A model generated the notes under the pieces. It was given only the letters and a program-made list of their open reading frames with translations, ran no database searches and had not been told where the DNA came from. 64,000 nt of DNA. Source: Paraburkholderia sp. D15 (GTDB lineage: Bacteria; Pseudomonadota; Gammaproteobacteria; Burkholderiales; Burkholderiaceae). The position numbers and the translations under genes were made by a program. Location of the stretch: the NCBI RefSeq assembly GCF_029910215.1, contig NZ_CP110395.1, positions 186,001 through 250,000 on the forward strand, given 5' to 3'. Shown in pieces: positions 18,613-28,437 of this stretch (position 1 is the stretch's first letter; each line of letters opens with the position of its first letter).

Positions 18613-19410
18613 TCACTCCACCCTCAAGCGCGCCATATATGGCAGATGATCCGAGAGCCACGCGGTTTCCTGCGTCGGCTGAATCCATTCGACCGGTTTC
18701 ATCCCGCGCACGAACATCTTGTCGAGCGCGAGCGCCGGTGAAAACGCCGGGAACGTGCGGCCCGATTCGCCGAGCAGCGTCGCGACTTCCTGCAGGCCGT
18801 GTTCGCCGAACAGCGGCACCGAATCGTTGCGCCAGTCGTTGAAGTCGCCCGCGAGAACCAGTGGACCTTCCGGCGCTTCCTTCGCGATCCAGTGCGCGAT
18901 CCAGTTCATCTGCCGCAAGCGCGCGGAACGCGTCAGCGCGAGGTGCGCGCACAGCAGCGTCACGGAATGACCGCCGAAAGTCGCGCGCGCGACCAGCAAG
19001 CCACGCTTTTCGAAGCGATGCGCGGAGATATCCCAGCGCCCGCCGAGATCCAGCGGATGCGGCGACAGAATCGCATTGCCGTGCCGCCACGACGGTTTGA
19101 ACACATTCGGCCCGAGCGCGATTTCCAGTTCGAGCGCGCGGGCGATTTCCGTGGCCTGGCAGTGCCAGACGTCGCTCAATGGATCGCCGAGCGGCGCGCC
19201 GAAACTGCGCGCGAGAACCGGCGACGGCATGCGCCGCGCCATCGCTTCCTGTAGAAAATAGGCGTCGGCGTGAGTGGACTGCACCCAGCGCTGCATCGCC
19301 TGCCAGGCCTGAAAGCCGAGCGGCGTGCGGCCCTTGTGCAGGTTCCAGCTCACCGCAATGAAGTCCTTCTGCGCGATGCTTTCGCGGATCAATTCTTCGG
19401 GGTTTCGCAT
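18613..19410 (-). CDS. Endonuclease/exonuclease/phosphatase family protein
   Basis: A 265-residue EEP-fold metal-dependent phosphoesterase. The motifs in order are SWNLHKG, YFLQEA (metal-binding Glu), LAGDFNDW (catalytic Asp/Asn) and a C-terminal SDHLPYMA (catalytic Asp-His). No signal peptide is present, so it is cytoplasmic. Family members cleave DNA, RNA, phospholipids or phosphosugars, and the substrate is not clear here. It converges with the epimerase gene. The 100-bp gap at 18512-18612 contains three direct copies of GTGCA(A/G)ACG, with no evident function. Confidence 0.88.
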   Translation of the reverse strand: MRNPEELIRESIAQKDFIAVSWNLHKGRTPLGFQAWQAMQRWVQSTHADAYFLQEAMARRMPSPVLARSFGAPLGDPLSDVWHCQATEIARALELEIALGPNVFKPSWRHGNAILSPHPLDLGGRWDISAHRFEKRGLLVARATFGGHSVTLLCAHLALTRSARLRQMNWIAHWIAKEAPEGPLVLAGDFNDWRNDSVPLFGEHGLQEVATLLGESGRTFPAFSPALALDKMFVRGMKPVEWIQPTQETAWLSDHLPYMARLRVE

Positions 19411-19515
19411 GCCGCGTTATCCACGTGTTCTGTTTGAGGGCTTCGGTATCGCCCGTGTCGAGTTCGGTGTGACGCCGGTGCGCGACGGTGCGCTAGTCAG
19501 TGCATGGCCGGCGCG

Positions 19516-20019
19516 TCAATTCGCGGCGTCCGATGGCGTCGCGAGGCTTGCCCGCACGCGATAGACCAGGTTCGGGTTCCTGTCGACGATCGTCCAGCTC
19601 GCCCATTGCCCCGCCGGCACCTTCAGGCCCGGATGGCTCGCACTCACCTGACGCGGTTGCGGCGGCAGCTTGCAGCCGGTGTCGGTCTGCTGCGCGGTAT
19701 CGTCCTCGAAGGTTTCCTGCGCTTCGATCTGCAGCGTCACGTCGTTCGCATCCGCCTGCAACGGCGACACGGTGAGCGTGCGCGTCAGGTCGAGACTGCC
19801 GGCCGGTTGATCCTTGCAGCCGACATTGTGTTGCACCACCTTGTGGTGCGTATCCGTGCGTGCCTGACCGACGGTCGTCGTGCCGTCGAACGCGTCGATC
19901 TGCTGACCGTCGCGCATCACCTGCAACTGCCATTGCACGACCTGCTGCGCCGGAGGTTGTTGCGCATTCGCAAGCAACGAAGTGCCGAGCAACACGGCCA
20001 CGATACTGGTTTTCCACAT
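19516..20019 (-). CDS. Exported hypothetical protein
   Basis: A 167-residue protein with a clear N-terminal signal peptide (MWKTSIVAVLLGTSLLANA, cleavage before QQPP). The mature part is beta-rich, with two cysteines (VGCKDQ and TGCKLPP) that could form a disulfide in the periplasm. I do not recognise a family; conserved exported proteins of this kind occur in Burkholderiaceae. It lies in the same orientation as the EEP gene, about 105 bp upstream, possibly in one unit. Confidence 0.7.
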   Translation of the reverse strand: MWKTSIVAVLLGTSLLANAQQPPAQQVVQWQLQVMRDGQQIDAFDGTTTVGQARTDTHHKVVQHNVGCKDQPAGSLDLTRTLTVSPLQADANDVTLQIEAQETFEDDTAQQTDTGCKLPPQPRQVSASHPGLKVPAGQWASWTIVDRNPNLVYRVRASLATPSDAAN

Positions 20020-20286
20020 AGCTACGCTCTCCAGTCACTGCACCTGCCGCACGGGCAGAGGGTCATCTTACGCCTGATGGGCGGAACGCTTTTCTGACAC
20101 GGCAAACGGGGCCGGGTTCAGCAACACTGCATTGCAGATGCGTCCGCCGGTTACCGGAAACAACCGGTTGTTAGCAGCAGAGCCGCATGACTGCTGGCTT
20201 GCACGTCAATATGTCGTCGCTACACTGGACTCGAACCGGCGCGTATCCGGCGCCGTTGCAGCAAGACCAGCCAGACGGGGTGAGCG

Positions 20287-21264
20287 ATGACAACAGCAAT
20301 GGTCAAACAGGAAATCGCCGTGGCGTCCTTCAGTCAGGTGTACGACCTCGATCAGGTCGAGACCGCGCTGAACGATCTCGGCGACGGCGCGAACGAGGCG
20401 CTGCGTGCTACCTACGAAAAGATGCTGAAAACCGGCAATCTGCGTTTCTGCGTGAAGCCGAACCGGATGCCGTCGATCGACGATCTGATCGGCGCGCTGC
20501 CCAATTTTTCAGCGCCGCTCGACGATATCCGCAAGCAGGTCGCGCTGTGCCTCGAGACCGAGGACCGGCTCGAGTTGATGCCGATCCTGCTGCTCGGCGA
20601 CCCCGGCATCGGCAAGACTCACTTTGCCAAGCAGTTGGCGCGCCTGCTCGGCACCGCCTATCAATATGTCGCGATGAGTTCGCTGACGGCGGGGTGGATT
20701 CTGTCGGGCGCGTCGTCGCAATGGAAGAATGCGAAACCCGGCAAGGTGTTCGATGCGCTCGTGAACGGCAGTTACGCGAACCCGGTGATCGCCGTCGACG
20801 AAATCGACAAGGCCACCGGCGATTCGCAATACGATCCGCTCGGCGCGCTGTACGCGCTGCTCGAACACGATACCGCGCAGAGTTTCATCGACGAATTCGC
20901 GGAGATTCCGATCAACGCCGGGCACGTGATCTGGATCGCGACGGCGAACGACGAGCGCGCGATTCCCGAGCCGATTCTCAACCGGATGAACGTGTATGAA
21001 ATTCCGCCGCCGGATCACGCGGGCTCGCGCCGCATCGCCCAGGCGATCTACGACGAGATCCGCAGCGCGCACAACTGGGGGCTGCGTTTCCCCGAACTGC
21101 TTGGAGACGACGCGCTCGATGCGCTGAAGCCCGCCTCGCCGCGTGAAATGCGCCGCGCGATTCTCAATGGCTTCGGTGCGGCGCGCATCGACGGACGAGA
21201 CCGGATTGCCGCCGGCGATATTCGCCTCGATTACGGAAACCGGCGAAAACCGATTGGTTTTTGA
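20287..21264 (+). CDS. Lon-like AAA+ ATPase without protease domain
   Basis: A 325-residue AAA+ ATPase with Walker A GDPGIGKT, Walker B VIAVDEIDK, sensor IWIATANDE and an arginine finger in ILNRMNVYEIP. The order and spacing resemble the ATPase core of Lon, but the N-terminal substrate domain and the C-terminal Ser-Lys protease are missing. It is presumably a cytoplasmic remodelling ATPase or chaperone. The gene is monocistronic and is followed by a strong terminator. The region upstream (20020-20286) shows no clear promoter boxes. Confidence 0.88.
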   Translation: MTTAMVKQEIAVASFSQVYDLDQVETALNDLGDGANEALRATYEKMLKTGNLRFCVKPNRMPSIDDLIGALPNFSAPLDDIRKQVALCLETEDRLELMPILLLGDPGIGKTHFAKQLARLLGTAYQYVAMSSLTAGWILSGASSQWKNAKPGKVFDALVNGSYANPVIAVDEIDKATGDSQYDPLGALYALLEHDTAQSFIDEFAEIPINAGHVIWIATANDERAIPEPILNRMNVYEIPPPDHAGSRRIAQAIYDEIRSAHNWGLRFPELLGDDALDALKPASPREMRRAILNGFGAARIDGRDRIAAGDIRLDYGNRRKPIGF

Positions 21265-21288
21265 GTTTTTCGCCTGTTTTTCGTAGAA

Positions 21289-21312
21289 AAGCCGCCTCGT
21301 GCGGCTTTTTTT
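21289..21312 (+). terminator. Rho-independent terminator of the AAA+ gene
   Basis: Stem AAGCCGC / GCGGCTT with loop CTCGT followed by a run of T residues, 24 bp past the stop codon. Confidence 0.9.
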
Positions 21313-21527
21313 CGTCTCAAATCGGGAATCCCTACTGGAAATGCGGAGATTGCCGCAGCAATTGTTGCTAAATTTGAGATGCTAAGTTGTTTTCAATCGG
21401 GCTGGAATTTCAATAGCTAGGGAATACACTGAGTTCCATCGATGTGACGCGCAAAAAACCGCCAAGCGGCGCTCGGCGTCGCTCGGCAACGCACAGAACT
21501 CACTATCAACGACTATTGGAATCCATC

Positions 21528-21959
21528 ATGAGAACCGCTTCCCTCGCTCTGCTTTTCTCCGTTTCGGTGGCTGTCGCCGCGCCCGCTTTCGCTAGCGGCT
21601 ACGGTCCCGCGACCTCGTATCGTCCGGAAGTCGCCACCTACACGCAGCCGAGCACGGTGACCCGCGCCGACGTGAAGGCCGATGTGGTCCGTGCCCGCGC
21701 CGACGGCGAACTCAACCAGAATCCCTATGCGCCGATCTCGGCCGACAGCGTCGCCGCCACGCCCGACAACGGCCCGAAGACGCGTGCCCAGGTGAAGGCG
21801 GAACTGGCGCAGGCCCGTGCCAACGGTGAGCTGAATCTGAACCCGAACGCGCCGGCTTATCAGCAGCAGCTCGCGCTGGGCGGCTACACGGCGCCGCGTG
21901 CGCAGGCGACGAGCGCCGTCGCGAATACCGCGCGCCGTGGCGTCAGCACGCAGGACTAA
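21528..21959 (+). CDS. DUF4148-domain exported protein
   Basis: A 143-residue secreted protein typical of Burkholderiaceae. After a signal peptide ending AFA it carries two copies of the DUF4148 motif: TRADVKADVVRARADGELN and TRAQVKAELAQARANGELN, each followed by NP(Y/N)AP. The role of the domain is not known; it is usually periplasmic and small. The ATG at 21528 begins at a proper signal peptide (MRTASLALLFSV). The leader is AT-richer than the gene. Confidence 0.92.
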   Translation: MRTASLALLFSVSVAVAAPAFASGYGPATSYRPEVATYTQPSTVTRADVKADVVRARADGELNQNPYAPISADSVAATPDNGPKTRAQVKAELAQARANGELNLNPNAPAYQQQLALGGYTAPRAQATSAVANTARRGVSTQD

Positions 21960-22039
21960 GCTGAGCGCAACGAGCGCTGCACGCCGCCTCGGCGTACACT
22001 GAACCGTCTGGCCGCTACGTTTTACCTGCACTGAAACCC

Positions 22040-22073
22040 GAATGCCCGCCGTCGTTTGCGACCGCGGGCATTC
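22040..22073 (+). terminator. Hairpin without U-tract after the DUF4148 gene
   Basis: A perfect ten-base-pair stem GAATGCCCGC / GCGGGCATTC with a 14-base loop, 80 bp after the stop. It lacks a following T-run, so it is either a weak terminator or a 3' stabiliser. Confidence 0.5.
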
Positions 22074-22227
22074 GCGTCTATGCGCAGTCGTACAATTTTG
22101 CGTGGCAGTCAAAGAGACGGCAGGGCGTTCGATAACGAGCAGTCGGCGGCATGCATTCGCCGGATCCTGTCTACATCACCATCGGCTGAACGAGGCAGCG
22201 CGCGGCGAACGGGCCGCGTCAACGGAC

Positions 22228-23334
22228 ATGGACCAAATCGAATGTGTAGTGATCGGCGCGGGCGTGGTCGGTCTGGCGGTGGCACGCGCGCTGGCGGCGC
22301 GCGGCCGTGAAGTGATCGTGCTGGAAGCGGCCGAGGCGATCGGCGTCGGCACCAGCTCGCGCAATAGCGAAGTGATCCACGCGGGCCTCTACTATCCGCG
22401 CGGATCGCTGAAGGCCACCCTCTGCGTGCGTGGCCGCGAAATGCTCTACGACTTTTGCGCGGAACACCACGTGCCGCACTCGCGCTGCGGGAAACTGCTC
22501 GTCGCGACGTCGCGCAATCAGATTCCGCAGCTCGAAGCGATCATGGCGAAGGGGCGCGAGAACGGCGTGCTCGACCTGATGCGGATCACCGGCGATCAGG
22601 CTCAGGCGCTCGAACCGGCGCTCGATTGTGTCGAGGCGGTGTTCTCGCCGCAGACGGGCATCGTCGATAGTCATCAACTGATGCTGGCGATTCAGGGCGA
22701 CGCGGAACGCGACGGCGCGGTGTGCGCGTTTCATGCGCCGGTCGAAGCGATCACCGCGAGCAATGGACGCTTCATCGTGCAAGTGGGCGGCGGCGCGCCG
22801 ACCACGATCAGCGCCGCCTGCGTGATCAACAGCGCCGGTCTTCAGGCCAATGCGCTCGCCCGGAAAATTCGCGGACTCGACGCGCGTCACGTGCCGCCGC
22901 TTTATCTCGCGCGCGGCAACTACTTCAGCATCTCGGGACGCGCGCCGTTCAGCCGTCTGATCTATCCGATGCCGAACGAGGCCGGCCTCGGCGTGCATCT
23001 GACCATCGACCTGGGTGGTCAGGCGCGTTTCGGTCCCGACGTCGAATGGGTCGACGCGATCAATTACGACGTCGATCCGCAGCGGGCGGAATCGTTTTAC
23101 GCGGCGATTCGCGCGTATTGGCCGGCGCTGCCCGACGGTGCGTTGCAACCTGCCTATGCGGGCATTCGTCCGAAGTTGTCGGGACCGGGCGAGCCGGCCG
23201 CGGACTTCGTGATTCAAGGCCCGGCCGCGCATGGCGTGCGCGGACTCGTCAATCTGTTCGGGATCGAGTCGCCGGGTTTGACGGCGTCGCTAGCGATTGC
23301 GCAACGCGTGTGCGAGGTGAGCGGACGCGCGTAG
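22228..23334 (+). CDS. FAD-dependent oxidoreductase, L-2-hydroxyglutarate oxidase-like
   Basis: A 368-residue DAO-family flavoprotein. The N-terminal dinucleotide-binding motif is [30 protein letters not shown] and [11 protein letters not shown] are characteristic of the LhgO/YgaF group, and the C terminus has GIRPKLSG and [17 protein letters not shown]. Such enzymes oxidise L-2-hydroxyglutarate to 2-oxoglutarate and pass electrons to quinone. The start at 22228 (MDQIECVV) is at the usual distance before the FAD motif. Substrate assignment is by resemblance only. Confidence 0.87.
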   Translation: MDQIECVVIGAGVVGLAVARALAARGREVIVLEAAEAIGVGTSSRNSEVIHAGLYYPRGSLKATLCVRGREMLYDFCAEHHVPHSRCGKLLVATSRNQIPQLEAIMAKGRENGVLDLMRITGDQAQALEPALDCVEAVFSPQTGIVDSHQLMLAIQGDAERDGAVCAFHAPVEAITASNGRFIVQVGGGAPTTISAACVINSAGLQANALARKIRGLDARHVPPLYLARGNYFSISGRAPFSRLIYPMPNEAGLGVHLTIDLGGQARFGPDVEWVDAINYDVDPQRAESFYAAIRAYWPALPDGALQPAYAGIRPKLSGPGEPAADFVIQGPAAHGVRGLVNLFGIESPGLTASLAIAQRVCEVSGRA

Positions 23335-23535
23335 TGTGTTGCGCGGCTCTTTGCGATTCATTCTCATTTCGCACGACCAACCGCTTAGCCGTTGCGCGAC
23401 ATTCTGGCGCAGCGCCCGTACCGATTCGGTTATCTCTATCATTTGGGTTGTCACGCGCGAGGCCTTCGTTGCTATCCTTGGGGACCGCTGTCACTAGAAC
23501 GGCGATCAGTTCTATATAAATGGAGTGAGTCCCCC

Positions 23536-23847
23536 ATGAAATCTTCCCGTCGTACATTTTTGATCACCAGCATTGGTGTGGCGTCCACGTTGGCACTGTC
23601 GCGCACGGCATTCGCCGACGCACCGAAAGTCGCCGAAACCGATCCGACCGCTCAAGCTCTCGGCTACAAGGCCGACGCCACCAAAGTCGACAAGGCCAAG
23701 TACGCGAAGTACGTGGCAGGTCAAGACTGCAGCAACTGCAGCTTCTACCAGGCGAAGCCGACCGACGCATGGGGCGGCTGCCCGATGTTCGCGGGCAAGC
23801 AGGTCGCGGGCAAGGGCTGGTGCAGCGCCTATAACAAGAAGGCCTGA
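23536..23847 (+). CDS. High-potential iron-sulfur protein (HiPIP)
   Basis: A 103-residue precursor with a twin-arginine signal (SSRRTFLITS, cleavage after AFA). The mature protein has the four cluster cysteines in CSNCSFYQ, GGCPMF and GWCSAY, the standard HiPIP pattern for one 4Fe-4S cubane cycling between +3 and +2. It acts as a soluble periplasmic electron carrier. A GGAG ribosome site precedes the ATG at 23536, and TATATAAAT just upstream (about 23512-23520) is a possible -10 region. The leader 23335-23535 holds nothing else. Confidence 0.96.
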   Translation: MKSSRRTFLITSIGVASTLALSRTAFADAPKVAETDPTAQALGYKADATKVDKAKYAKYVAGQDCSNCSFYQAKPTDAWGGCPMFAGKQVAGKGWCSAYNKKA

Positions 23848-23928
23848 TCACATGTGAATCGCGCGCGCCGTCCGGTGACGCGCGAAGTGCGCCGCGACAA
23901 GGCGGCGTGCGATCGAACTTCGATCATT

Positions 23929-23964
23929 GAGGCGTCTGTCGTCGAGTGCGGCAGACGCCTCTTT
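23929..23964 (+). terminator. Rho-independent terminator after the HiPIP gene
   Basis: A perfect ten-base-pair stem GAGGCGTCTG / CAGACGCCTC with a 13-base loop followed by TTT. It lies 80 bp past the HiPIP stop and before the convergent amidase. Confidence 0.75.
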
Positions 23965-24035
23965 GCATTGGGGCTTGCGTCTGCGAGGCGACCGCGAACT
24001 CGATCGCGAACACAACCGGGAACACGGTCGCGAAC

Positions 24036-25607
24036 TCAGCTACGAGCCTGCATCAACGGCGGCCGTTTATCGAACCACGGCCGCGCGGTTTCGAGTTGCG
24101 CGGCCAGACGCAGCAGCGTCGCCTCGCCGCCTTCACGCGCGGCGAACTGCACGCCGACCGGCAGACCACGCGCGTTCCAGTACAACGGCACCGACATCGC
24201 CGGTTGTCCGCTCAGATTGAACAACTCCGTGCAACCGGCCCACGCGAACGCCTTGTTCGACGCCTCGGTCAGCATCTTTTTCACCAGCGCTTCGATCGGC
24301 ACCGTGGTGACGGCGCGCATCTGCAATCGCTCGGCGCGCGTGGGATGCATCTCGCCGATCTTGATCGGCGCGGCGGCGAGCGTCGCGCACAGCAGCACGT
24401 CGTAGCGGTTCAGCAGATCGGTAAGCCGCGCGGAGATGCGGCGCTGCTCCTCGAGTGCGGCCGGCAATCCGCGCTCGCCGAGCTTGCGGCCGACGTGCGC
24501 CATCGCCCATGTCGAAATTTCGAATTCGCCGCGCGACGGTTTGCGGCCCGTGATGCTTTCGGCGTTCAGCACCAGTTCTTCCGCGGTCACCGACCACAGC
24601 GTCAGAAATGCATGACGAACCGCCGCGAAATCGATGCCGAGCGACACGGGTTCGATGTTGTGGCCGAGCGAGCGGGCGAGTTGCGCGGCGTCGTCGAGCG
24701 CGGCGCGCGAATCGGTGGAGAGCGACGGCGCCAGCATCGACTCGGTGACGTATGCAATGTTCAGCGGTTTGCACGGCTCGCGGCTCGCGCCGAGAAACGT
24801 GCCGGGCGCGCCGAGCGGACGCTGTGCGTTGCCCGTCAGCAGATCGAGCAGCAACGCGCTGTCGCGCACGCTACGCGAGATCGCATGGTCGACGCCGAGT
24901 TCGCCGGCGCCCGGCGGTGCGGCGCGCGGCACACGTCCGCGCGATGGCTTGAGGCCGAACAGTCCGCAGCATGACGCCGGAATGCGGATCGAGCCGCCGC
25001 CGTCGGATGCATGCGCGAGCGGCACGATGCCGGCCGCGACCGCTGCCGCCGCGCCGCCGCTCGATCCGCCCGGCGTGTGATCGAGATTCCACGGGTTGCG
25101 GCACGCGCCGAATAGTTCGGGCTCCGTATAAGGCATCTGCCCGAGTTCGGAGGTGCTGGTCTTCGCGAAGATGTTCAGACCGGCCGCCTTCGCAAGCGTG
25201 ACGACCGGCGCGTCCGTGGCGGGAATGAAGTGGCGGTAGTGACGGCTGCCCATCGCCATGCGCAGACCCGCGACCGGCGCGCCGAGGTCCTTGATCAGAT
25301 AGGGCACGCCGGCCAGCGCCTGTTGCGCGCTCGGATCGCTTCCGGTCGACGGGCCCGCGCCGTTGGCCCGGTTCGCATCGTCACGCGACGCGCGTTGCCG
25401 CGCGGCGTCGTAGTCCTTCAGCACGATGGCGTTGATCGCGGGATTGACGGCCTCGGTGCGCGAGATTGCGATGTCCAGCAATTCGCGGGCGCTCGCCTCG
25501 CGGGTGCGCACGAGTTCGGCGAGGCCGATGGCGTCATGGGCGAGATAGTCTGATTGCACGACGGAAGGGTCCTCGCTGTCGAAGGTGGATTTCGGCATTG
25601 CGTCCAT
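24036..25607 (-). CDS. Amidase-signature family amidase
   Basis: A 523-residue amidase-signature enzyme. The Ser-cisSer-Lys triad is visible: Lys in VPYLIKDL, cis-Ser in the glycine-rich [14 protein letters not shown], and nucleophile Ser in [11 protein letters not shown]. These enzymes hydrolyse amide bonds of varied substrates in the cytoplasm; no GatCAB partners are nearby, so it is a stand-alone catabolic amidase and not the tRNA amidotransferase. The length is a little above the usual 450-500 because of an acidic N-terminal lead. A second Met three codons in (25598) is an alternative start. Confidence 0.92.
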   Translation of the reverse strand: MDAMPKSTFDSEDPSVVQSDYLAHDAIGLAELVRTREASARELLDIAISRTEAVNPAINAIVLKDYDAARQRASRDDANRANGAGPSTGSDPSAQQALAGVPYLIKDLGAPVAGLRMAMGSRHYRHFIPATDAPVVTLAKAAGLNIFAKTSTSELGQMPYTEPELFGACRNPWNLDHTPGGSSGGAAAAVAAGIVPLAHASDGGGSIRIPASCCGLFGLKPSRGRVPRAAPPGAGELGVDHAISRSVRDSALLLDLLTGNAQRPLGAPGTFLGASREPCKPLNIAYVTESMLAPSLSTDSRAALDDAAQLARSLGHNIEPVSLGIDFAAVRHAFLTLWSVTAEELVLNAESITGRKPSRGEFEISTWAMAHVGRKLGERGLPAALEEQRRISARLTDLLNRYDVLLCATLAAAPIKIGEMHPTRAERLQMRAVTTVPIEALVKKMLTEASNKAFAWAGCTELFNLSGQPAMSVPLYWNARGLPVGVQFAAREGGEATLLRLAAQLETARPWFDKRPPLMQARS

Positions 25608-25841
25608 GCAACGGACGAAAGTCGTCGCGCATGGAAAGACGGCGCGTCACCGACGCGCCGTCTTCAGGAGAGTAACCGAGTTACACGCGTGTGTTATCGG
25701 CTTGAACAAAAAGGCACAAATCAGACACGCTTGATGGCGCTATCGAAACATGGAAACACAGAAACACCATCGGCAAGCGCTGCCGGCAGGCGCAGTCAAC
25801 AATGCGCCCGGCAACCGCGCTCAACGAACGTCAATCCATCA

Positions 25842-26540
25842 TCAAAGCCGTTCGCCGAGGAACGTCAACGTGCGGCCGTGCGCGAGCGCCGATGCGCGCT
25901 GGTTGTACGACGCGCGCTCCGAACAGTTGAAGCCGTGATCGGCGTTCGGATAGATGTGGAATTCGGCATCGGTGCGGCCCGCGAAGCGCTCCTGAATCTG
26001 ACCCACCGCCGACAGCGGAATATGCGCGTCCAGTTCACCGTAGTGGAACTGCATCGGCACGGTGATCTTCGCGGCTTCGTCGAGCTGGTTCTGGATGCCG
26101 CCGCCGTAGTAGGCGACCGCGCCGTCGAGCGTGCCTTGCGCCGCCGCCAGATACGCGAGCCGGCCGCCGAAGCAGTAACCGATCGCGGCGACCTTGCCGG
26201 TCACTTCCGGCATCGCGCGCAATGCGGCGGCCGCCGCGCCGATGTCGGCCACGGCTTCATCGACCTTCAGCTTCTGCATCAACTCGATGCCTTTCTCGCG
26301 ATCCGCACCGTCGTAGGTGAGTTCGACGCGCGGCTGCACGCGCCAGAACACATCCGGCGCGAGGGCCACGTAGCCGTCCTGCGCGTACTGATCCGCAACC
26401 GAACGGATGTGACCGTTCACGCCGAAGATCTCCTGAATGATGATGACGGCCGGCCCCGCGCCGCCGCGCGGCAAGGCCAGATAGCCGCCGAAGCTGTCGT
26501 TGCCGGCGGGAATGTCGATCCATCGGGAAGTGATGCTCAT
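25842..26540 (-). CDS. Dienelactone hydrolase family protein
   Basis: A 232-residue alpha/beta hydrolase. The Cys-Asp-His triad is visible as GYCFGG (Cys nucleophile), GELDAHIP (Asp) and NADHGFN (His), and VIIIQEIFGVN is the family N-terminal strand with the Glu that gates the nucleophile. The ATG at 26540 (MSITSRW) has a GGAGAG ribosome site; the ATG four codons upstream lacks one. It may act on lactones or esters in aromatic catabolism, but no other ring-cleavage genes are nearby. Confidence 0.92.
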   Translation of the reverse strand: MSITSRWIDIPAGNDSFGGYLALPRGGAGPAVIIIQEIFGVNGHIRSVADQYAQDGYVALAPDVFWRVQPRVELTYDGADREKGIELMQKLKVDEAVADIGAAAAALRAMPEVTGKVAAIGYCFGGRLAYLAAAQGTLDGAVAYYGGGIQNQLDEAAKITVPMQFHYGELDAHIPLSAVGQIQERFAGRTDAEFHIYPNADHGFNCSERASYNQRASALAHGRTLTFLGERL

Positions 26541-26841
26541 CGTGCTCTCCATGAACCCGCGCGCGAATGGCGCGAGGGTGGTGGTGTGAATGTCGGGGTG
26601 AGTGTCTGCGTGAACAGCGGACGCAGCGGCGGGTACGAATGTCTGAAGCGGTCAGTCAGTGTGCCAAAAAATGTCCGGCGCTGCAGCGCGGCGCCCACGC
26701 CAGGTACCGCGCGCCGCGTGATTCTCGTAAGGCGATTGAAACGTTCTCGATTATTCATTTTCCGGTCGCGGAGCAGCCCGGTAGAGTCGAACGTATCCGG
26801 CTCGCGAATGGCGCGAGCGCATCGACGACAAGGCCCCCATC
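26541..26841. other. Divergent intergenic region
   Basis: About 300 bp between the divergent hydrolase and nitronate monooxygenase genes, expected to hold both promoters. No recognisable operator or RNA gene. The stretch ATTCTCG...TATTCATTTT near 26720-26762 is the most promoter-like part for the plus strand. Confidence 0.4.
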
Positions 26842-27945
26842 ATGAGTGAAATCCGTTTTGTCACACCGTTCGCCGAACGTTTCGGTTTGCGCGTGCCGGT
26901 CGTGCAGGCGCCGATGGCCGGCGGCGCGACCACGCCCGCGCTGGTCGCGGCGGTGTCGAACGCCGGCGGCTTCGGCTTTCTGGCGGGCGCCGCGCTGAGC
27001 CCGGAGAAGATCGCGAGCGAAGTCGCGGCGATCCGCGCGCTGACGGATCGTCCATTCGGCGTGAACCTGTTCGTGCTCGATCCGGCCGCGCCGGACGACG
27101 CCACCGTGCGTCGCGCGCTCGAAGCGATCGACCCCGTGCGCGCCGATCTCGGCTTGCCGCCGGGCCAGCCGCTCGAACGCTACGCGCCGGACTTTCGCGC
27201 GCAACTGGAGATGCTGATCGAATTGCGCGTGCCGGTGGCGAGTTTCACTTTCGGGCTGCTGCCGGCACACGACGTCAAGCGTCTGCACGATGCCGGTCTA
27301 TATGTAATAGGCACCGCCACCCACACGGCGGAAGGCATCGCGTGGCGCGACGCGGGCGCCGATGCGATCGCCGCGCAAGGGGCGGAGGCGGGTGCGCATC
27401 GCGGCACCTTCATCGGCGCGTTCGAGGATGCTTTGGTCGGCACGCTGGCGCTCGTTCCGCAACTCGTCGATGCGACCGGCCTGCCGGTGCTCGCGGCGGG
27501 CGGCATCATGGACGGCCGCGGCATCGTCGCCGCGCTCGCGCTCGGCGCGCAGGCCGCCGCGATGGGCACCGCGTTTCTCACCTGCCGCGAGAGCGGCATT
27601 CCTCCGGTATGGAAGACCCGCATACGGGAAACGTCGGACACGTCGACCACCGTGACGCGCGCCATCACCGGCCGGCATGCGCGAGGCATACGCAATCCGT
27701 TGATGCAGCGATTGAGCGAAGCCGCGCAGAAGATCGCGCCGTATCCGGTGCAAAACGCATTGACGCAGGAGTTGCGGCAAAGCGCGGCGCGCGCGCAGAA
27801 CGGCGACTACCTGTCGCTCTGGTCGGGGCAGGGCGCGCCGCTCGGCCGCGCGCGTCCGGAAGGGATCGGCGCCGCCGAACTGATGGCGCAACTCGAACAG
27901 GAATGGCTCGCGGCGAGTGCGCGCATCGGGGCTCAGCGGAGTTGA
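26842..27945 (+). CDS. Nitronate monooxygenase family flavoprotein
   Basis: A 367-residue FMN-dependent TIM-barrel enzyme (2-nitropropane dioxygenase type). The N-terminal PVVQAPMAGG, the GAEAGAHRGTF motif with the catalytic His, and the FMN-phosphate-binding LAAGGIMDGRGI and GAQAAAMGTAFL are diagnostic. It oxidises alkyl nitronates such as propionate 3-nitronate to carbonyl compounds and nitrite, protecting against a toxic metabolite. It is monocistronic, followed by terminator-like hairpins, and divergent from the dienelactone hydrolase. Confidence 0.92.
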   Translation: MSEIRFVTPFAERFGLRVPVVQAPMAGGATTPALVAAVSNAGGFGFLAGAALSPEKIASEVAAIRALTDRPFGVNLFVLDPAAPDDATVRRALEAIDPVRADLGLPPGQPLERYAPDFRAQLEMLIELRVPVASFTFGLLPAHDVKRLHDAGLYVIGTATHTAEGIAWRDAGADAIAAQGAEAGAHRGTFIGAFEDALVGTLALVPQLVDATGLPVLAAGGIMDGRGIVAALALGAQAAAMGTAFLTCRESGIPPVWKTRIRETSDTSTTVTRAITGRHARGIRNPLMQRLSEAAQKIAPYPVQNALTQELRQSAARAQNGDYLSLWSGQGAPLGRARPEGIGAAELMAQLEQEWLAASARIGAQRS

Positions 27946-28015
27946 TCGAATGTGACGTGGGTATGTGACCCGGACAAGATAAGGACAAGACCAGGACAAC
28001 ACCCTGACACGCCTC

Positions 28016-28054
28016 AGGCGCGCCCCCGCTTCACGCGGCGGCGCGCCTTCTTTT
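28016..28054 (+). terminator. Rho-independent terminator after nitronate monooxygenase
   Basis: Nine-base-pair stem AGGCGCGCC / GGCGCGCCT with a 15-base loop followed by TCTTTTT, 70 bp past the stop codon. Confidence 0.85.
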
Positions 28055-28061
28055 TAAGCAC

Positions 28062-28087
28062 AACGCCTAATGGAGCATTAGCGTTTT
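28062..28087 (+). terminator. Second, tandem terminator-like hairpin
   Basis: AACGCCTAATG pairs with CATTAGCGTT around a GAG loop (one bulged C) and is followed by TT. It lies just after the first terminator. The rest of the gap to 28437 is the leader and promoter region of the next gene, where I see no distinct operator. Confidence 0.5.
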
Positions 28088-28437
28088 AACCGTCGAAATG
28101 CGAAAGAGCGTGCGGTTAGACGAAACTCTCACGTAGCGGAAACCCGCATGGGCTGGTGCTCTCCAGCCAGTCTGCCGGACCGGAATCGACCCCTGTTGGA
28201 TAAACGCTATTAGTGTTGATCCCACTTCCTCAAAAAAGCCCCACAAATTAATTTGATCGCCTACACTTGCGCGCAAGTACGGTTTGCCGCCTGCCACAAA
28301 CAGGTCCGGCGAGCGTACTGGCCAAGTGCATGAACGATGCAACCGGCGTGGTCGTCCACGGGACTGAGCGACACGTGTAGGGGAAGCGGGGGCACAGGGC
28401 GATTACGTTGTTTTTGGGACCGAAACTGGAGACTTAC